A stretch of 64,000 nucleotides of DNA from Streptomyces sp. NBC_00704 (GCF_036226605.1 NZ_CP109000.1:3034501-3098500), one strand, 5' to 3'; shown: positions 1 to 7,374, counted from the first letter of the stretch. Notes: generated by a model from the letters alone, not told the origin. A program made the numbers and translations.

Positions 1-1
1 A

Positions 2-649
2 GTGCCCCACCTCGCCGTCGATCTCGTGACGACGCTGCGCGGCATAGACGGCATGCACGTGGAGTGGCGGCGCATGGAGCGCGCCGGGCTCCGTCGCGCG
101 CAGGAGTCAGTGGTGCCGCTCTGGGAACGCACCCGCCGCTTCCGCATCTACTCGTCCTGGCTCATTCCCGGACCTGTCCAGACCGGCCCCTACATCGAGG
201 CGCTGCTCCGGGCGATCCGCGACCGTCGGCGGCTGGTCGATGACGTGGAGGAAGCGGTGCGTGTCCGGCTCGCCAAGCAGCACGTCGTCCACGAAGGCGA
301 CCACAGCTTCGCCATCGTGCTGGAGGAGGCTGCCCTCCACCACCGCATCGGCGGCCCCGACGTCATGGCAGGACAGCTCGGCCATCTGCTCACCGCTGCT
401 TCGTACCCTTCGGTCTCCCTTGGGATCATCCCCCGGACGGCCGACCGCTCTCGTATCTGGCCCGTGGAGGGCTTCTTCCTGTACGACGGAGAAGTAGTCA
501 ACGTCGAGCTGGTCTCCGCGCACCTGACCGTCAGGCAGACCCACGAGATCGACCAGTATGCGCAGACCTTCACAGCACTCTCGGAGTTGGCTGTCCACGG
601 ATCCGCGGCTCGCCAACTGATCACCTCGGCGATCGACTCGCTCGCATGA
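2..649 (+). CDS. DUF5753 (Scr1-type) XRE-family regulator, C-terminal part
   Basis: The window opens inside this gene; the visible 215 residues are the DUF5753 ligand/effector half that follows an N-terminal XRE helix-turn-helix in Streptomyces Scr1-type regulators (the HTH is to the left of the window). Typical landmarks are the W-x-P-G-x-x-Q-T-like stretch (residues ~53-61, SSWLIPGPVQT), the R-x-x-Q/R-rich helix around 86-92 and the C-terminal STARxLIxx-like helix (SAARQLITSA). Such regulators usually sit next to a small DUF397 partner, which is not seen here; the downstream small genes are of other families. The first codon shown (GTG at 2) is probably internal. Confidence 0.85.
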   Translation: MPHLAVDLVTTLRGIDGMHVEWRRMERAGLRRAQESVVPLWERTRRFRIYSSWLIPGPVQTGPYIEALLRAIRDRRRLVDDVEEAVRVRLAKQHVVHEGDHSFAIVLEEAALHHRIGGPDVMAGQLGHLLTAASYPSVSLGIIPRTADRSRIWPVEGFFLYDGEVVNVELVSAHLTVRQTHEIDQYAQTFTALSELAVHGSAARQLITSAIDSLA

Positions 650-674
650 TTCCCGGCAAGTACTGGCACGTTCG

Positions 675-712
675 TTGAGGTGGCACAGCGCCCGTTCCTA
701 GCGTGATGTGTA
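675..712 (+). promoter_or_regulatory. Candidate promoter giving a leaderless mRNA
   Basis: TTGAGG at 675-680, an 18-nt spacer and TAGCGT at 699-704 fit the Streptomyces HrdB-type consensus (TTGAC-18-TAGNNT). The start site would fall about 7 nt after the -10, on the ATG at 712, and no Shine-Dalgarno is seen before that ATG, so a leaderless transcript is likely. Inferred from sequence only. Confidence 0.5.
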
Positions 713-948
713 TGGCAGACAACGCTGTTTCGGGGCCGGAGACATCCAGTCCCGGCGTGGGTGAGCTCTTCTACGACGTGGTCCGGGACCGTGTCGGGGA
801 GGTCGTGGCACGCCGGAAAGGGCAGGCCTTGCTGCGCCCGTTGGGCGGAGGTCAGACGTGGGAAGCGGACTCTGACGGGCTCCGACTGGCTGACGCAAAC
901 GACCGTCTGCGTGCACGTGTGAACGAGCTGAACGCGAGGCGGCTGTGA
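712..948 (+). CDS. Small hypothetical protein
   Basis: A 78-residue acidic/charged protein (MADNAVSGPETSS...) without membrane segments; the last third (residues ~55-78) is a charged helix (LADANDRLRARVNELNARR) that could form a coiled coil. I do not recognise a named family. ATG at 712 is preferred over GTG 703 and ATG 706 because it fits the -10 box position for a leaderless message. The stop overlaps the GTG of the next gene (GTGA, 945-948), so the two are translationally coupled and likely function together. Confidence 0.6.
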   Translation: MADNAVSGPETSSPGVGELFYDVVRDRVGEVVARRKGQALLRPLGGGQTWEADSDGLRLADANDRLRARVNELNARRL

Positions 949-1175
949 CGGCCCTCCGTTCCCGGTGGCGATTCGTCGACTACACCATCGCGCACGTACC
1001 CGAGAGCGGTGTGACGTGGGACATCTTCTGCGCCACTGACGGCTGTGGCGAGTCACAGACCGCCAGGACGGACGAAGTGTGTGCTGAGTGGGCGATGCGG
1101 CACGCGGCCATGTCGGGTCATGCCCTCTTCCGGCGCACTTGCAGTGACCGCGCTGTCGTCACCAGGCAGACCTGA
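945..1175 (+). CDS. DUF7848-like small protein
   Basis: A 76-residue protein that looks like the DUF7848 family of Streptomyces: a beta-rich start (RWRFVDYTIAHVPES), a C-x(5-6)-C pair (residues ~29 and 34, FCATDGCGES), a helix with W-x-x-x-H (CAEWAMRHAAMSGHALFRR) and a final strand. Function is unknown; members are frequent near Scr1-like regulators and DUF397 genes. It overlaps the upstream small gene by 4 nt (GTGA), so they are one operon. Family assignment is from memory of the pattern. Confidence 0.6.
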   Translation: MTALRSRWRFVDYTIAHVPESGVTWDIFCATDGCGESQTARTDEVCAEWAMRHAAMSGHALFRRTCSDRAVVTRQT

Positions 1176-1380
1176 GCCCGATACGCGGCCGCCTCACGAC
1201 GCCCGCACACAAGCGCCTCACCACGTGCTACTTCGAGCGTCGCCCGGCTGCCCCGGTCAGGCAGCCGTTCGCCAAGTCCCCTCACCCGACTCCCCGAGTA
1301 CGCGACAGGCAGGCGGAGTTCCGGCGGAGTTCCGGGAGAGGGCTGTCCGAAGGTCCTCCAACTGTGAAGGAGTCCATCCC

Positions 1381-1821
1381 ATGACACTCACCGCGGTCGC
1401 CACCGAGACCCGCACCGGCCGTTCTCTGGTCACCGGCGCCGAGTTCGGCACGCTCGCCGCGTTCTGCGCCGACGAGTACGGCCTGGAGCGCTGTGTCGCC
1501 GAGCGGGTCGTCGACCAGGCCCTGGCGCTCGTCTTCGTCATGGGGACCAGTGGCGACGGAGCGAGCATGGCGCCGTCGCGGCTGGTCGATCCCGGGTGGC
1601 ACACGCTGATCCTGCACACCGGCTGGTACGCCGAGTGGTGCGAGCGCAGCTTCGGCTACTTCCTGCATCACCAGCCGAAGGCCACAGTCCGTACGCGCGG
1701 GCTGATGACCGACGTCGTGGGCCGGATCCGTGCCGCGGGCTTCGAGGTCGACGAAGGGCTGTGGGGCACGGCCGCCGAGTGCAACCCACCCGCATGCTGC
1801 GGCGACGGCGACGGCTGCTGA
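1381..1821 (+). CDS. Conserved glycine-rich-domain-like hypothetical protein
   Basis: A 146-residue protein resembling a Streptomyces family of small soluble proteins (annotated as glycine-rich-domain-like), with the core pattern ERVVDQALALV...APSRLVDPGWHTLILHT..YAEWCERSFGYFLHH. It is unusual in ending with a Cys-rich tail (CNPPACCGDGDGC, four Cys in 13 residues), which could bind a metal. ATG 1381 is chosen because GAAGGAG lies just upstream; the reading frame opens further upstream (from 1045) but that stretch overlaps the previous gene and has no good start signal. Function unknown. Confidence 0.65.
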   Translation: MTLTAVATETRTGRSLVTGAEFGTLAAFCADEYGLERCVAERVVDQALALVFVMGTSGDGASMAPSRLVDPGWHTLILHTGWYAEWCERSFGYFLHHQPKATVRTRGLMTDVVGRIRAAGFEVDEGLWGTAAECNPPACCGDGDGC

Positions 1822-1900
1822 CAGCCGACGCGCCCTTCCACCAGCCGGAGTCGTCCGTCCCCGCGGCCGACTCCGCCCCGGCGTAAGAACGGACACACCC

Positions 1901-2266
1901 ATGGGCCTGACAGAGTTCACCGCCACCGGCCGCGTCACCGTGTTCCCGCTCCGCCATCTCGTCGTCGCCTACTCCACCCGATCCGGCGATGCCCGCGGGC
2001 TCGGTGACATCGGGGTCGTCGGCGTCGTGGACGAACAGTCCGACGGCGACGAGCTCTGGCGGCTCGCCGCCGACCTCGGAGGCCGGACCCAGGCCCAGGA
2101 CCGGGCCCGCTGGATCCTCACCCAGGCGAGCCGCGCCCGTGTGGTCAAGGCGTACTCGGACCTGCCGGACGTCAAGTGGACCGCACACGTTCGTCGGCGG
2201 TTCCCGCTCGACGCGCTGTTCGCCAACCACGAAGTCCTCATGACGGGGCGGATGACCCTGGACTGA
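1901..2266 (+). CDS. Hypothetical protein
   Basis: 121 residues, start ATG 1901 (MGLTEFTATGRVTVFPL). No signal peptide or membrane segment. The C-terminal half contains a WxxAADLGGRTQAQDRARWIL helix and ends in LFANHEVLMTGRM. It follows the previous gene after ~79 nt and probably belongs to the same small transcript. I do not recognise the family. Confidence 0.5.
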   Translation: MGLTEFTATGRVTVFPLRHLVVAYSTRSGDARGLGDIGVVGVVDEQSDGDELWRLAADLGGRTQAQDRARWILTQASRARVVKAYSDLPDVKWTAHVRRRFPLDALFANHEVLMTGRMTLD

Positions 2267-2292
2267 GAGTGAGACCGAGACTGAGGCTCCGT

Positions 2293-2382
2293 GACACCGA
2301 CACCGACACGGACACGGACACGGTCGTGGTCGCGGTCGCAGTCGCAGTCGCAGTCGCAGTCGCAGTCGCAGTCGCAGTCGTG
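2293..2382. repeat. Hexanucleotide tandem repeat (GACACS then GTCGCA)
   Basis: Fifteen consecutive hexamers: GACACC x2 and GACACG x3 (2293-2322), GTCGTG, GTCGCG, GTCGCA x7 (2335-2376) and a final GTCGTG. The block is in the leader between the hypothetical gene ending at 2266 and the sigma-factor start at 2461. It is open in all three forward frames, so ORF callers extend the sigma gene through it, but no start signal supports that. Confidence 0.9.
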
Positions 2383-2460
2383 GTACCTGTACGGGCACCC
2401 GGGTCAGGGGCTGTGACCGACGCCACCGGAACCTGCTCCGTGGGGCGGAGAGGTAGGGGT

Positions 2461-3168
2461 GTGAGGTCCAACGGAGACAGTGAAGTGGCGTCGGGCGATG
2501 GTGACGACGGGGTTCGGTTGCGGGGGCGGGTCCGGAAGGGGGAGCGGGCCGCTTTCGGGGAGCTCTACGAGTTGTACGCGACCGCCGTCTACAACCATGC
2601 CCTGCGGCTGACCGGCGACTGGTCGGTGGCCGAGGAGGTCATGTCGGAGACGTTTCTCGCCGCCTGGCGGGGGCGGGCGGACGTGGCCGTCGAGGGTGGG
2701 TCGTTGCGGCCCTGGCTGTTCGGGATCGCCACCAACAAGGCGCGCAACGCCGACCGGAGTCTGCGGCGCCGGCTCGCCTTCCTCGCCCGGCGGGCGTCGG
2801 CGTCCCAGGAGGTCGACGACTTCGCCGAGGACGTCGCGGGCCGGGTGGACGACGCCCGGCGGCTGGCCGACGTACGACGGGTGCTGGGACGGCTCCGGCG
2901 GCACGAGCGGGAGGTCATCGCGCTGTGCGTGTGGGGCGGGCTCGACTACGCGCAGGCCGCCGAGGCGCTCGGCGTTCCCGTCGGGACGGTGCGGTCCCGG
3001 CTGTCGCGGGCGCGGGCCCGGCTGCGGGAGTTCATGGACGCGGAGGAACGCGGGAGGCATACGCCGCATTCCTCGCATACGGGTTTTATGGAACCGCGTT
3101 CCCGTCGCGGAGAGGTAGAGAGTGAGACCGCGTTCGCGGTCCTGCCCCTTCAGGAGGAAGCCCGATGA
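2461..3168 (+). CDS. ECF-type RNA polymerase sigma factor
   Basis: A 235-residue sigma-70 family protein. Region 2 is visible at residues ~25-95 (AFGELYELYATAVYNHALRL, then EEVMSETFLAAWR and PWLFGIATNKARN) and region 4 at ~140-190 (RRHEREVIALCVWGGLDYAQAAEALGVPVGTVRSRLSRARARLRE). GTG 2461 is preferred because AGAGGTAGGG precedes it; upstream codons run through the hexamer repeat. The stop overlaps the ATG of the next gene (ATGA at 3165-3168), coupling it to a CU044_5270-family membrane protein, a pairing commonly seen in Streptomyces where the partner probably acts as anti-sigma or sensor. The target regulon cannot be told. Confidence 0.85.
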   Translation: MRSNGDSEVASGDGDDGVRLRGRVRKGERAAFGELYELYATAVYNHALRLTGDWSVAEEVMSETFLAAWRGRADVAVEGGSLRPWLFGIATNKARNADRSLRRRLAFLARRASASQEVDDFAEDVAGRVDDARRLADVRRVLGRLRRHEREVIALCVWGGLDYAQAAEALGVPVGTVRSRLSRARARLREFMDAEERGRHTPHSSHTGFMEPRSRRGEVESETAFAVLPLQEEAR

Positions 3169-4310
3169 ACGCCACTCCGGCCGGACCCGAGCAGGGTGAG
3201 CGCGCGGAACTCGACGAGTTGGGGGAACTGGCGCGGCTGTTGCCCGCCGGGCCCGTCGAGCAGGTACTGCCTCCCGGGCGTCGTTCCCATCACAAGGACG
3301 TTCTGATGCAGCTCATCGACCGTGATCGACATGATCTCCAGGACGGGACGGAGGGCGCACGGCGGCTGCCCGGTGCCCGCCCGGCCCGTCGCCCCGGCCC
3401 GCTGTCCCGGCCGGCGCGGTCCGCTCTCGTCGCCGGGGCCGTCGCCGTCGCGCTGGCGGCCGGGCTCACGCTCGGCGTCGGCGCGGACCGGCACGGCGGG
3501 GACCCGGACACGCGGGCGGGCGCTTCCGGCACCCGCCCGGCCGTCGGTCGCAGCGCCGTCGTCACGCTGGACCGGATGGCCGCCGTCGCCATGGACACGG
3601 TCGTGCGGCCGGTGCGGGAGGACCAGTTCGTCTACGTGCGCAGCCGGGTCGCCGAGAACGTGGGCGAGTGGGAGAAGCCCGTGAAGCTCGGGCCGCTGCA
3701 CGAGCGGCAGGTGTGGTTCTCGCAGGAGCAGGGGCCCGTGGTCGACGTCGGGCTGATCCGGGAGGACGGACAGGACTGGCCGATCGAGGTCGGCGTGCCG
3801 GACGGGACGAACCCGAGGGACTCCGCCGTGCCGGCCGGCGCCCGGCGGCCCACCTACGCCTGGCTCGCCTCGCTGCCCACCGAACCCGGGCGCCTGCTGA
3901 AGCGGCTCTACCGCGAGACCCCGGTGGAGAAGGGCGACGACCGCGACCAGGAGGTCTTCGACCGGATCGGGGATCTGATCGGGGAGCAGGTCATGCCGTC
4001 CGCGACGGCCGCCGCCTTCTTCAAGGCCACCGCCCGCATCCCCGGCGTCACCGAGGTGGACGACGCGGTGGACGCCGTCGGACGTCACGGCATCGCCATC
4101 GCCCGGGAGGACGTGCGGCACGGCACCCGCACCGAGTGGATCTTCGACGCCCGCACCCTGGACTACCTGGGCGAGCGCACCGTCTTCAGCCGGGACACCG
4201 CGCGGGCCAAGGCGGGGACGGTCTCCGACTCCGCGGCCGTGCTGGAACGCGCCGTCGTCGACAAGCGGGGGCTGGAGCCGGACGAGCGCCGCCGGGCCGG
4301 GCGGAGCTAG
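3165..4310 (+). CDS. CU044_5270 family membrane protein (putative sigma partner)
   Basis: 381 residues: a cytoplasmic N-terminus (1-~83) with a short helical segment (ELGELARLLPAGPVEQVLPPG), one transmembrane helix at ~86-106 (ALVAGAVAVALAAGLTLGVGA), then an extracytoplasmic domain with the family pattern FVYVRSRV...LHERQVWFSQEQG and a C-terminal VTEVDDAVDAVGRHGIAIAR / EWIFDARTLDYLGERTV segment. The family is typically encoded directly after an ECF sigma factor, as here (4-nt overlap), suggesting an anti-sigma or signal-sensing role. Function is inferred from context only. Confidence 0.8.
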   Translation: MNATPAGPEQGERAELDELGELARLLPAGPVEQVLPPGRRSHHKDVLMQLIDRDRHDLQDGTEGARRLPGARPARRPGPLSRPARSALVAGAVAVALAAGLTLGVGADRHGGDPDTRAGASGTRPAVGRSAVVTLDRMAAVAMDTVVRPVREDQFVYVRSRVAENVGEWEKPVKLGPLHERQVWFSQEQGPVVDVGLIREDGQDWPIEVGVPDGTNPRDSAVPAGARRPTYAWLASLPTEPGRLLKRLYRETPVEKGDDRDQEVFDRIGDLIGEQVMPSATAAAFFKATARIPGVTEVDDAVDAVGRHGIAIAREDVRHGTRTEWIFDARTLDYLGERTVFSRDTARAKAGTVSDSAAVLERAVVDKRGLEPDERRRAGRS

Positions 4311-4369
4311 CGCGCGCGTCTCGCGGCGGCCGCGCGGACCTTGTTCCGGCCGAGGTCGCCGGCCGCCGA

Positions 4370-4416
4370 GAACGCCCTTGCCCGGCCCGTGGAGAACGGG
4401 CCGGGCAAGGGCGTTC
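4370..4416. terminator. Bidirectional terminator, 21-bp perfect stem
   Basis: 4370-4390 and 4396-4416 are perfect inverted repeats around a 5-nt loop (GGAGA). It separates the plus-strand sigma operon (ends 4310) from the convergent immunity gene (ends 4441). Confidence 0.9.
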
Positions 4417-4440
4417 GTGACCGGGTGAGCGGTCCTGCGG

Positions 4441-4824
4441 CTAACCGAGGGCGACGACCACCGATCCCGACCCTTCGGCCAGATAGTCGTGGTCCGGGTA
4501 GTAGTCCACGTGAAGGTGGTCGTCCCCGTCCGCCTCCGAGGCGAAGCCCTCGATGTTGTCGGCGAGGAGCGCGAAGGCCTCTTCTCCGCCTTGGACATCG
4601 AGGCATTCGCTGTCTCCGGACGACGAGATCATGATCTTCCCGCTTGCTCGCCGGACACTCATCCGTGCCAACGACCTGCTGTAGGGGAACGGATCGGAGA
4701 CCTCCTCAAGGGGAAACTCCCCGTGCCCGTTCCGCAACTCCCGGCCCAGGGCCAGCAGTTCGGAGCGGGTTCCGGAGAGCTCCAGCTCCCCGGTGGAGTC
4801 ACCGCGCAAAACCTTCACCGTCAC
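4441..4824 (-). CDS. Putative immunity protein (Imm32-like) for the orphan toxin tip
   Basis: A small acidic protein of 127 residues with no signal or membrane segment. The C-terminal pattern HLHVDYYPDHDYLAEGS and the LALGRELRNG helix resemble the Imm32 family of polymorphic-toxin immunity proteins (recognised from memory, not searched). It starts 14 nt after the stop of the orphan RHS toxin tip, the classical position of the cognate immunity gene, and ends next to a strong terminator. Immunity function is inferred from placement. Confidence 0.6.
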   Translation of the reverse strand: MTVKVLRGDSTGELELSGTRSELLALGRELRNGHGEFPLEEVSDPFPYSRSLARMSVRRASGKIMISSSGDSECLDVQGGEEAFALLADNIEGFASEADGDDHLHVDYYPDHDYLAEGSGSVVVALG

Positions 4825-4838
4825 GCCTCTCTCTTCGC

Positions 4839-5198
4839 CTACGGCCAGTAGTCGCCGGACCGGATCGTGGACGGGTCGATCGCCGTGTGCGGATCCTTGA
4901 GCGGACCGCTGGTGACCGTTTTCCCATTGACCTGGGTCTCCAGGTTCAGGTGCGGCCCGAGTTTCTGGACGTGCCCGCTTTCGGGGTTCACGTCGAACCT
5001 CGCGATCTTCCTGACCTGGTTCCCGGACGCGTCGGTCGACACGCTCATGAACTGGACTCCGCCGCTGCCGGACCGCACCACCGTCGCATGGTCACCGACG
5101 TGTGCCACGGCTCGGCTCACGGCCTCGTCCATCGAGATGCTGCAGTTGTGGACCAGGACCGGCGTCGCACCGGCCAGCACATAGTACGTGTGCAGGTC
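4839..5198 (-). pseudogene. Orphan RHS C-terminal toxin tip (displaced cassette)
   Basis: The frame reads DLHTYYVLAGATPVLVHNC and then ~95 residues of toxin ending in IRSGDYWP. The first part is the conserved end of the pretoxin HINT domain, the same junction found in the full RHS protein at 11609-18463; 26 bp (5173-5198 versus 11958-11983) are identical. A TAG lies a few codons upstream (~5205-5207), so no HINT or RHS body is attached and the tip has no natural start (GTG at 5180 is only formal). The toxin domain (DEAVSRAVAHVGDHATVVRS...GPHLNLETQ...DPHTAIDP) is not firmly assigned; it may be one of the small RNase-type polymorphic toxins. It is followed by a putative immunity gene. Confidence 0.8.
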
Positions 5199-5350
5199 AG
5201 GCCGCTCCTACCTGCAAGTTTGCTGGGCAGCAGGTGATTTGACAGTCGCCGGATGTTCGTGCTCGTGCGCTGGAGTCTGCTGGTGTTGCCGTCGCTACTG
5301 CCGTCAGTGGTCTACACCGCCTGGGGAATTCCAGGAATTCCGAATGCGTG

Positions 5351-5587
5351 TCAAGCGGCTTTGTCGTGTGGGGTGAGGCTGATGGTCAGGTCGGCGCCGA
5401 GAGCGTGAGCCAGGCGGCGCAGGAGGGGCAGCGTGGGTACGGTCCCGCCGCCTTCGAAGCGGGAGATCTGCGGCTGCTTCATCCCGCACCGCTCGGCCAG
5501 CTCGGCCTGGGACAGCCCGAGCTCGATGCGGCGGTCGTGGACGAGTTGCCCGAGCTCACGGGCGAGCGCGGAAGGCGGGTCCTGCAT
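5351..5587 (-). CDS. XRE-family HTH protein (second antitoxin-like protein)
   Basis: 78 residues that are almost entirely a lambda-repressor-type HTH: IELGLSQAELAERCGMKQPQISRFEGGGTVPTLPLLRRLAHALG (residues ~22-65), then a short strand DLTISLTPHD. It starts 14 nt after the previous XRE gene and is the third cistron of a toxin-XRE-XRE operon. Probably an additional antitoxin or autorepressor; antitoxin role is inferred. Confidence 0.8.
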   Translation of the reverse strand: MQDPPSALARELGQLVHDRRIELGLSQAELAERCGMKQPQISRFEGGGTVPTLPLLRRLAHALGADLTISLTPHDKAA

Positions 5588-5601
5588 GGTTCCTCCCCGC
5601 C

Positions 5602-5940
5602 TCAGGCCGCTGGGGCGACGATGGTGACGGTGGGCTCGTCTCCGCCGGCGAGGTGCACGTCCACCGTGAGGTCCAGTGCGCGGGCCAGGCGCATGATGAC
5701 CGCGATGGGCGGCAGTTCGGTGGCCGTCTCGATGGCTTCGATGTCATCGACGTCGACGTGCATGCGCTCGGCGAGGTCGGCCTCGCTCAGGCCCAGCTGC
5801 TTACGCCGGTCGTAGACGGCCTTGCCCAACGTCATGGCGAGGCCGGCCTCTTCGTAGACCCGGTCGTACTCGGGGTCAGCGTCCAGGTGTTCGCCCAGCA
5901 GATGGCGGTGGCGGCGGGTCCTCCATTCGCTGTGGTTCAT
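5602..5940 (-). CDS. XRE-family antitoxin (HigA-like)
   Basis: 112 residues; start ATG at 5940 (MNHSEWRTRRHRHLLG). The HTH lies at ~43-90 (AVYDRRKQLGLSEADLAERMHVDVDDIEAIETATELPPIAVIMRLARAL) followed by a DLTVDVHLAGG strand. It overlaps the stop of the upstream RelE/HigB-type toxin by 4 nt (ATGA 5937-5940), the usual toxin-first order of HigBA-like modules. The larger frame open to 6474 is only read-through of the toxin strand and is not used. Confidence 0.85.
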   Translation of the reverse strand: MNHSEWRTRRHRHLLGEHLDADPEYDRVYEEAGLAMTLGKAVYDRRKQLGLSEADLAERMHVDVDDIEAIETATELPPIAVIMRLARALDLTVDVHLAGGDEPTVTIVAPAA

Positions 5941-6320
5941 CGGTTCTCCTTGAGGTCGCGGCTGTAGAGGTCGTGCTCGGCGGCGGCTTCGTGCTCTACC
6001 TCGCACAATCGCTGTGCGGCGTGGGCGCGGTCCACTTCGGCCTGCTCGCGCATCTTGGTCTTGCGGAACACGGTGAGCAGCACGACTCGTCGGCCGGGCG
6101 CCAGCCAGTAGGTGATCCGCTGATGGGCATCGCCCAGGCGGAAGCGCAGCTCGCGGAGCTTGCCGCCCAGGTGGCGGGAGTGCGGTTCGTCGAGCGTGGT
6201 GGGCTGCTCGCCAAGCAGGTCGGCGACGCGTTCGGCCTGCTTGTACTGATGGGCGGGAATGTTCTCCAGCCACAGCCGCACCTCCGGCTCGATCTCGATC
6301 GAGTACCGCCCGCTGTCCAT
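5937..6320 (-). CDS. RelE/ParE-superfamily toxin (HigB/Gp49-like)
   Basis: 127 residues, start ATG 6320 (MDSGRYSIEIEPEVRLWL). Pattern typical of HigB/Gp49-like ribosome-dependent mRNA interferases: HLGGKLRELRFRLGDAHQRITYWLAPGRRVVLLTVFRKTKMREQAEVDRAHAAQRL, where the basic R-R-x..R and K residues of the final strands and helix would contact RNA. Followed by two XRE genes (first overlaps by 4 nt). The start codon itself sits in a short AT-rich palindrome that may be the autoregulatory operator. Toxicity is not proven. Confidence 0.85.
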   Translation of the reverse strand: MDSGRYSIEIEPEVRLWLENIPAHQYKQAERVADLLGEQPTTLDEPHSRHLGGKLRELRFRLGDAHQRITYWLAPGRRVVLLTVFRKTKMREQAEVDRAHAAQRLCEVEHEAAAEHDLYSRDLKENR

Positions 6321-6334
6321 ATCTCCGATGATAT
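6319..6334 (-). promoter_or_regulatory. Palindromic operator candidate of the toxin-antitoxin operon
   Basis: ATATC and GATAT (6319-6323, 6330-6334) flank a 6-nt spacer; the AT-rich patch (ATATAT to 6336) stands out from the surrounding >70% GC and covers the toxin start. Short AT palindromes overlapping promoter/start are the usual binding sites of HigA-type antitoxins. Inferred. Confidence 0.45.
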
Positions 6335-6336
6335 AT

Positions 6337-6957
6337 GGCACGGGGTGCAAGAGCGCGACTTCGCAGTTCAGGTCGTGTGCCGTCGCCGCGACCGCAGCCG
6401 CTCCAGCGGCGCACACCCCCGCACTCCCCCCCTTCGTCCTGATGCCACGGCGCCGCCCGCAAACCCAGCGGCAACCGGCCGAGGCGGCGCAGGGTCGGCT
6501 TCTTTCGGCAGGATCAGGCCCGAGCGGGAGAGGCAGCGTACGGCCTGGCTGGTGCGTCGCCCAGTCTTGCGGCACGGGGCCGGGGCGGGAGGGGGCGGCC
6601 CCCGACGGGCGGCCGGGAGCTTCGCTCCCCGCCGGAGGCAACGCCGACCACCGCCCTCGGTGAGACCGGCGACAACCATGAGGGACGGCCCCCTGGCCAG
6701 CCCCTGTGCGTACGATCCGGCCGTAGGACGGTCGTAGGCGACAACTTGCTCCGCCAGGAGCCCGGTTCCGGTCATCCCGGCAATCTGACCGGTTGCCGCT
6801 CTCGCAGTCCTGGACCGTTCCCTTGCCGGGGCGGCTGGCCTCCCGAGCGAACGGCGGGCTTGTCGGCGACGGCGGTCAGCCAATGCGGGCGGGGCCCGCC
6901 TTGAACCTCGTAGAGAAAATCTGAACGCACGCCCTCCGCCCCCATCCGGCAATGGGG
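6337..6957. other. Gene-free stretch between the TA module and the GntR gene
   Basis: About 620 nt without a convincing gene. A minus-strand frame (6368-6952) is open but Pro/Arg/Ala-rich with no start signal or family; a small part of it (around 6690-6780, reading MTGTGLLAEQVVAYDRPTAG) looks protein-like and could be the remnant of a lost gene of the integrative element. A 6-bp hairpin (CCCCAT/ATGGGG, 6940-6957) touches the end of the GntR gene. Confidence 0.5.
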
Positions 6958-7374
6958 TCAGCGGTCGCTGGTCTCCAGGGACTCGACACGGGCGCGGAGT
7001 TCGGCGAGCTGCTCGACGGCCTCGGCCAGCGCCTGCTCCAACGCCTCAACGCGGGCCGTGGTCCCGCCCGCAGGAGCGCTCGCCTCCCCCGGGCCTTCGT
7101 CCTTGGTGTGGTCGTAGTGAGCGACGAAGGCGCCCTTGCCGGGACGGGAGACCGCCCACCCCTCCTGCTTGAGCAGGGTCATGGCCTTCTGCACGGTCAG
7201 GCTGGAGGCCCCGAACTCCCGCATCAGCCCGGCCTGCGTCGGCAGCGCGTCCCCCGGCCGCAGCCCGCCGGAGCGGATCTGCTCCCACAGGGTCTCGGCG
7301 ATGACCTCGAACGTCAGCTGCACCCCGCCGCCCGTCGGCCTACGCCCGCGCCGCGTCGCCATTACGCCCGCCAC
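6958..7374 (-). CDS. GntR-family regulator (KorSA-like) of the integrative element
   Basis: 138 residues: N-terminal GntR winged helix at ~20-85 (FEVIAETLWEQIRSGGLRPGDALPTQAGLMREFGASSLTVQKAMTLLKQEGWAVSRPGKGAFVAHY) and a C-terminal coiled-coil helix (~107-135, RVEALEQALAEAVEQLAELRARVESLE). In pSAM2-like elements KorSA represses the activator of replication/transfer genes. It is divergent from the rep gene, as expected for the control region of such an element. GTG 7374 or ATG 7362 are both possible starts. Confidence 0.8.
   Translation of the reverse strand: MAGVMATRRGRRPTGGGVQLTFEVIAETLWEQIRSGGLRPGDALPTQAGLMREFGASSLTVQKAMTLLKQEGWAVSRPGKGAFVAHYDHTKDEGPGEASAPAGGTTARVEALEQALAEAVEQLAELRARVESLETSDR

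Noticed and set aside
2293..2382. CRISPR array
   Set aside because: The repeats are contiguous hexamers without spacers; no cas genes are in the window.
2176..2460. N-terminal extension of the sigma factor through the hexamer repeat
   Set aside because: Would give DTDTDTDT and VAVAVAVA tracts and overlap the previous gene; a good RBS exists before GTG 2461.
6368..6952. Minus-strand open frame of 194 codons
   Set aside because: Arg/Pro/Ala-rich, no recognisable domain or start signal; at most a remnant around 6690-6780.
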